Shown here one piece after another: positions 58,401 through 64,000 of a stretch of DNA of 64,000 bases. The position numbers were made by a program, and so were the translations under genes. The DNA lies in the NCBI RefSeq assembly GCF_029227915.1, contig NC_079877.1, positions 33,941,851 to 34,005,850 of the forward strand. The letters run 5' to 3'. Each line of letters begins with the position of its first letter. Positions within the stretch are counted from its first letter, which is position 1. Source of the DNA: Hydractinia symbiolongicarpus (taxonomy: Eukaryota > Cnidaria > Hydrozoa > Anthoathecata > Hydractiniidae). The notes beneath the pieces are model-generated. The model was not told the origin of the DNA and searched no databases. It saw only the letters and a list, made by a program, of their open reading frames with translations.

Positions 58401-61400
58401 ATGTGACAAGTAACACAAGTAGACTTTAAGAAATAATATTCTTCTTAATTTGACATGATTCCTGGAACTCAGCGATTACACTGGGCGCTGTGGGAGCGCT
58501 TTATATAAAAATTTAGATAAATAAGTTATTTTTTACTTTGGGCCCAAGCCCAGCTGTTAGCGCGCGGTGTAGAAATAGAGACAATTTCACGAAATATATT
58601 TCATTGAATTTCTCATTGTATACGTCCGTTTGAGTTACAACGATTGCGTCACATATTTGTACCAACATGTATTTAGCGATACTCTTCTGATGTTACTAGG
58701 TTGCATCGCTTTTAACAGTGAAACGATGGACAGTGGGACTTAATTGAACTGATTTTGGACTTTGATCTTATAAATGTGTTAATTGACACAATTGGACTTC
58801 AAGAAATAACATTCTTCTTAATTTGAAATGATTGTTCGAACTCAGCGATTACACTGGGCACTGCGGGAGCGCTTTATTTACACACTTAGATAGATAAGTA
58901 AGTTTTTACTGTGGGACCAATCCTGGCCGTTAGTGCGCACTGAGTAAATAGAGAGAGTTTCATAAAATACATTTCATTTACTTTCTAACGGATCAGTCCG
59001 TTTGAGTTACAACGGTTGCGTCACATAATCGTACCAAAGTGTATTTAGCGACATTTTTCTGATATTACTCGGTTGCATCGCTTTTAACAGTGAAACGATT
59101 GACTGTGGGTCTTAATTGAACTGACTTTGGACTTTCACCTTATAAATGTGATAAGTAACACAATTAGACTTTAAGAAATAATATTCTTCTTAATTTGACA
59201 TGATTCCTGGAACTCAGCGATTACACTGGGCACTGTGGGAGCGCTTTATTTAAAGACTTAGATAAATCAGTCAGTTTTTACTGTGGGACCAATCCTAGCC
59301 GTTAGCGAGCTGAAAAAATAAAGACAGTTTCATAAAATAAATTTCATTGACTTTCTCACGGTATCAGTCCATTTGAGTTACAACGGCTACGTCACATATT
59401 CGTACCAACATGTATTTAGCGATACTCTTCTGATGTTACTAGGTTGCATCGATTTTAACAGTGAATCGATGGACATTGGGACTTAATTGAACTAATTTTG
59501 GACTTTGATCTTATAAATGTGATAAATGACACAATTGGACTTCAAGAAATAACATTCTTCTTAATTTAAAATGATTGCTGGAACTCAGCGATTACACTGG
59601 GCGCTGTGGGAGCGCTTTATATAAAAATTTAGATAAATAAGTTATTTTTTACTGTGGGCCCAAGCCTAGCTGTTAGAGCGCGCTGAAGAAATAGAGACAG
59701 TTTCATGAAATACAATTCATTGAATTTCTCACTGTATACGTCCGTTTGAGTTACAACGATTGCGTCACATATTTTTACCAACATGTATTTAGCGATACTC
59801 TTCTGATGTTACTAGGTTGCGTCGCTTTTAACAGTGAAACGATTGACTGTGGGACTTAATTGAACTGATTTTGGACTTTGACCTTTTAAATGTGATAAAT
59901 GACACAAGTGGACTTCAAGAAATAACATTCTTCTTAATTTGAAATGATTGCTGGAACTCAGCGATTACACTGGGCGCTGTGGGAGAGCTTTATATAAAAA
60001 TTTTAATAAATAAGTTATTTTTTACTGTGAGGCCAAGCCTAGCTGTTAGCGCGCGCTGAAGAAATAGAGACAGCTTTATGAAATACATTTCATTGAATTT
60101 CTCACTGTATAAGTCCGTGTGAGGTACAACGGTTGCGTGACATATTCGTACCAACATGTATTTGGCAATGTTTTTCTGATATTGCTAGGTTGCATCGCTT
60201 TTAACAGTGAAACGATTGGCTGTGGGACTTAATGAACTGATTTTAAACTTTGACCTTGTAAATGTGACAAGTAACACAAGTAGACTTTAAGAAATAATAT
60301 TCTTCTAAATTTGACATGATTCCTGGAACTCAGCGATTACACTGGGCGCTGTGGGAGCGCTTTATATAAAAATTTAGATAAATAAGTTATTTTTTACTGT
60401 GGGCCCAAGCCCAGCTGTTAGCGCGCGGTGAAGAAATAGAGACAGTTTCATGAAATACATTTCATGTAATTTCTCACTGTATACGTCCGTTTGAGTTACA
60501 ACGATTGCGTCACATATTTGTACCAACATGTATTTAGCGATACTCTTCTGATGTTACTAGGTTGCGTCGCTTTTAACAGTGAAACGATTGACTGTGGGAT
60601 TTAATTGAACTGATTTTGGACTTTGACCTTATAAATGTGATAAATGACACAAGTGGACTTCAGGAAATAACATTCTTCTTAATTTGAAATGATTGCTGGA
60701 ACTTAGCGATTACACTGGGCACTGTGGGAGCGCTTTAATTAAAGACTTAGATAAATAAGTCAGTTTTTACTGTGGGACCAATCCTGGCCGTTAGCGCGCA
60801 CTGAGTAAATAGAGAGAGTTTCATAAAATACATTTCATTTACTTTCTTACGGCATCAGTCCGTTTGAGTTACAACGGTTGCGTCACATAATCGTACCAAC
60901 GTGTATTTGGCGACATTTTTCTGATCTTACTCCGTTGCATCGCTTTTAACAGTGAAACGATTGACTGTGGGACTTAATTGAACTGACTTTGGATTTTCAC
61001 CTTATAAATGTGATAAATAAAACAATTGTACTCCAAGAAATAACATTCTTCTTTATTTGACATGATTGCTTGAACTCAGCGATTACGCTGGGCGCTGTGG
61101 TAGCGCTTTATTTAAAAATTTAGATAAATAAGTCGGTTTTTACTGTGGGACCAAGCCTAGCTTTTAGCGCGCACTGAAAAAATAGAGACAGTTTCATGAA
61201 ATACATTTCATTGAATTTCTCACGGTATAAGTCTGTGTGAGTTACAACGGTTGCGTCACATATTCGTACCAACATTTATTTAGCAATGTTTTTCTGATAT
61301 TTCTAGGTTGCATCGCTTTTATCAGTGAAACGATTGACTGTGGGATTTAATTGAACTGATTTGGGACTTTGACCTTATAAATGTGATAAATGAGACAATT

Positions 61401-64000
61401 GGACTTCAAGAAATAACATTCTTCTTAATTTGACATGATTCCTGGAAGTCAGCGATTACACCGGGCGCTGTGGGATCGCTTTATATAAAAATTTAGATAA
61501 ATAAGTTATTTCTTACTGTGGGACCAAGCCTAGCTGTTAGCGCGTGCTGAAGAAATAGAGATAGATTCATGAAATACATTTCATTGAATTTTTCACGGTA
61601 TAAGTCCGTGTAAGGTACAACGGTTGCGTTACATATTCGTACCAACATGTATTTAGCAATGTTTTTCTGATATTACTAGGTTGCACCGCTTTTAACAGTG
61701 AAACGATTGACTGTGGGACTTAATTGAACTGATTTTGGACTTTGACCTTATAAATGTGATAAATGACACAATTGGACTTCAAGAAATAACATTCTTCTTA
61801 ATTTGAAATGATTGCTGGAACTCAGCGATAACACTGGGCACTGTGGGAGCGCTTTATTTAAAGACTTAGATAAATAAGTCAGTTTTTACTGTGGGACCAA
61901 TCCTGGCCGTTAGCGTGCACTGAGTAAATAGAGAGAGTTTCATAAAATACATTTCAGTTACTTTCTAACGGCATCAGTCCGTTTGAGTTACAACGGTTGC
62001 GTCACATAATCGTACCAACGTGTATTTGGCGACATTTTTCTGATATTACTCGGCTGCATCGCTTTTAACAGTGAAACGATTGTCTGTGGGACTTAATTGA
62101 ACTGACTTTGGTTTTTCACCTTATAAATGTGATAAATAAAACAATTGTACTCCAAGAAATAACATTCTTCTTTATTTGACATGATTGCTTGAACTCAGCG
62201 ATTACGCTGGGCGCTGTGGTAGCGCTTTATTTAAAAATTTAGATAAATAAGTCGGTTTTTACTGTGGGACCAAGCCTAGCTGTTAGCGCGCACTGAAAAA
62301 ATAGAGACAGTTTTATGAAATACATTTCATTGAATTTCTCACGGTATAAGTCTGTGTGAGTTACAACGGTTGCGTCACATATTCGTACCAACATGTATTT
62401 AGCAATGTTTTTCTGATATTTCTAGGTTGCATCGCTTTTATCACTGAAACGATTGACTGTGGGATTTAATTGAACTGATTTTGGACTTTGACCTTATAAA
62501 TGTGATAAATGACACAATTGGACTTCAAGAAATAACATTCTTCTTAATTTGACATGATTCCTGGAACTCAGCGATTACACTGGGCGCTGTGGGAGCGCTT
62601 TATATAAAAATTTAGATAAATAAGTTATTTTTTACTGTGGGACCAAGCCTAGCTGTTAGCGCGTGCTGAAGAAATAGAGATAGTTTTATGAAATACATTT
62701 CATTGAATTTCTCACGGTATAAGTCCGTGTAAGGTACAACGGTTGCGTTACATATTCGTACCAACATGTATTTGGCGACATTTTTCTGATATTACTCCGT
62801 TGCATCGCTTTTAACAGTGAAACGATTGACTGTGGGACTTGATTGAACTGACTTTGGATTTTCACCTTATAAATGTGATAAATAAAACAATTGTACTCCA
62901 AGAAATAACATTCTTCTTTTTTTGACATGATTGCTTGAACAAAGCGATTACGCTGGGCGCTGTGGTAGCGCTTTATTTAAAAATTTAGATAAATAAGTCG
63001 GTTTTTACTGTGGGACCAAGCCTAGCTTTTAGCGCACACTGAAAAAATAGAGACAGTTTCATGAAATACATTTCATTGAATTTCTCACGGTATAAGTCTG
63101 TGTGAGTTACAACGGTTGCGTCACATATTCGTACCAACATTTATTTAGCAATGTTTTTCTGATATTTCTAGGTTGCATCGCTTTTATCAGTGAAACGATT
63201 GACTGTGGGATTTAATTGAACTGATTTTGGACTTTGACCTTATAAATGTGATAAATGAGACAATTGGACTTCAAGAAATAACATTCTTCTTAATTTGACA
63301 TGATTCCTGGAAGTCAGCGATTACACCGGGCGCTGTGGGATCGCTTTATATAAAAATTTAGATAAATAAGTTATTTCTTACTGTGGGACCAAGCCTAGCT
63401 GTTAGCGCGTGCTGAAGAAATAGAGATAGATTCATGAAATACATTTCATTGAATTTTTCACGGTATAAGTCCGTGTAAGGTACAACGGTTGCGTTACATA
63501 TTCGTACCAACATGTATTTAGCAATGTTTTTCTGATATTACTAGGTTGCACCGCTTTTAACAGTGAAACGATTGACTGTGGGACTTAATTGAACTGATTT
63601 TGGACTTTGACCTTATAAATGTGATAAATGACACAATTGGACTTCAAGAAATAACATTCTTCTTAATTTGAAATGATTGCTGGAACTCAGCGATAACACT
63701 GGGCACTGTGGGAGCGCTTTATTTAAAGACTTAGATAAATAAGTCAGTTTTTACTGTGGGACCAATCCTGGCCGTTAGCGTGCACTGAGTAAATAGAGAG
63801 AGTTTCATAAAATACATTTCATTTACTTTCTAACGGCATCAGTCCGTTTGAGTTACAACGGTTGCGTCACATAATCGTACCAACGTGTATTTGGCGACAT
63901 TTTTCTGATATTACTCGGTTGCATCGCTTTTAACAGTGAAACGATTGTCTGTGGGACTTAATTGAACTGACTTTGGTTTTTCACCTTATAAATGTGATAA
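40417..64000 (+). repeat. ~373-bp satellite array, about 63 monomers with higher-order repeats
   Basis: The anchor CGTACCAACATGTATTTAGC recurs at 40417, 40791, 41165, 41538, 41910, 42282, 42655 and so on to the window edge, with a spacing of 371-374. All units face the same way, with no interruption by other DNA. Each monomer has GGACTTAATTGAACTGA, a GCGCTTTATATAAAAATTTAG or TTTAAAAACGTAG block, ATGAAATACATTTCAT, and CACGGTATAAGTCCGTG. Variant classes differ after the anchor: TGTATTTAGCGATACTC, TGTATTTGGCAATG, AAGTGTATTTAGCGAC and GAAAAAGGATTGGCG. These recur in multi-monomer blocks. This is a classical satellite; a centromeric or subtelomeric site is possible but not shown. Confidence 0.97.

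Noticed and set aside
62686-62928. 80-codon and 67-codon open frames within the satellite (also 48866-49069)
   Set aside because: They occur in single variant monomers and are not conserved in neighbouring copies.
40417-64000. Satellite monomer as a tandem snRNA or spliced-leader gene (GATTTTGGA resembles an Sm site)
   Set aside because: The variant monomers read GACTTTGGA, no leader with a splice donor follows, and no known snRNA core was recognised. It could be chance.
40417-64000. Hammerhead ribozyme in the satellite
   Set aside because: No CUGANGA core paired with GAAA was found on either strand of the monomer.
40417-64000. CENP-B-like box in ATTCGTACCAACATG
   Set aside because: Only the TTCG and the central A fit; the CGGG half is absent.

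Overview
The window is AT-rich, intron-bearing animal DNA. It most resembles a cnidarian genome: it has a single-exon class A GPCR, family-B-polymerase elements of a kind common in cnidarian assemblies, many decayed DNA transposons and MITEs, and a very long satellite array. No species can be named from the sequence alone. Host coding content is low; repeats and mobile elements dominate.

Layout. (1) 1-5660: right part of a TIR-bounded, Polinton/Maverick-type element (copy 1). It is read on the minus strand and runs off the left edge. It carries a broken protein-primed-type family-B DNA polymerase with a long N-terminal fusion, followed by tightly packed small genes: an N-terminal membrane/coiled-coil protein, a basic protein with a C-terminal hydrophobic segment, a 71-aa protein, a cysteine-repeat HNH nuclease and a zinc-knuckle protein. 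(2) 5661-13831: mostly noncoding. It holds a small MITE, a CAA microsatellite and a plausible three-exon gene for a small secreted protein (11014-10051, minus). (3) 13832-18229: a second, internally deleted copy of the same element with both TIRs and a candidate 6-bp target duplication. It also carries a plus-strand gene of 24-residue repeats. (4) 18230-26100: piggyBac-like MITEs with TTAA ends, one nested inside a dead LINE, plus an unrecognised 232-aa ORF. (5) 26521-33939: a 7.4-kb unit bounded by ~110-bp TIRs and AATTT direct repeats, containing remains of a KDZ-like transposase. (6) 33940-40351: a complete 291-aa GPCR, a 15-bp minisatellite of about 58 units, and an exon for a cysteine-rich secreted protein. 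(7) 40417-64000: an uninterrupted head-to-tail ~373-bp satellite of about 63 monomers with visible higher-order repeats. It continues past the right edge.

The two polymerase-element copies explain each other. Copy 1 keeps polymerase motif C but has lost motifs A and B. Copy 2 keeps A and B but has a substituted motif C. Neither copy looks able to replicate on its own. The accessory block (membrane proteins plus HNH nuclease) lies between the polymerase C-terminus and a conserved short ORF in copy 1 and is deleted in copy 2. No integrase, packaging ATPase, protease or capsid gene was recognised in the window; in copy 1 such genes could lie beyond the left edge.
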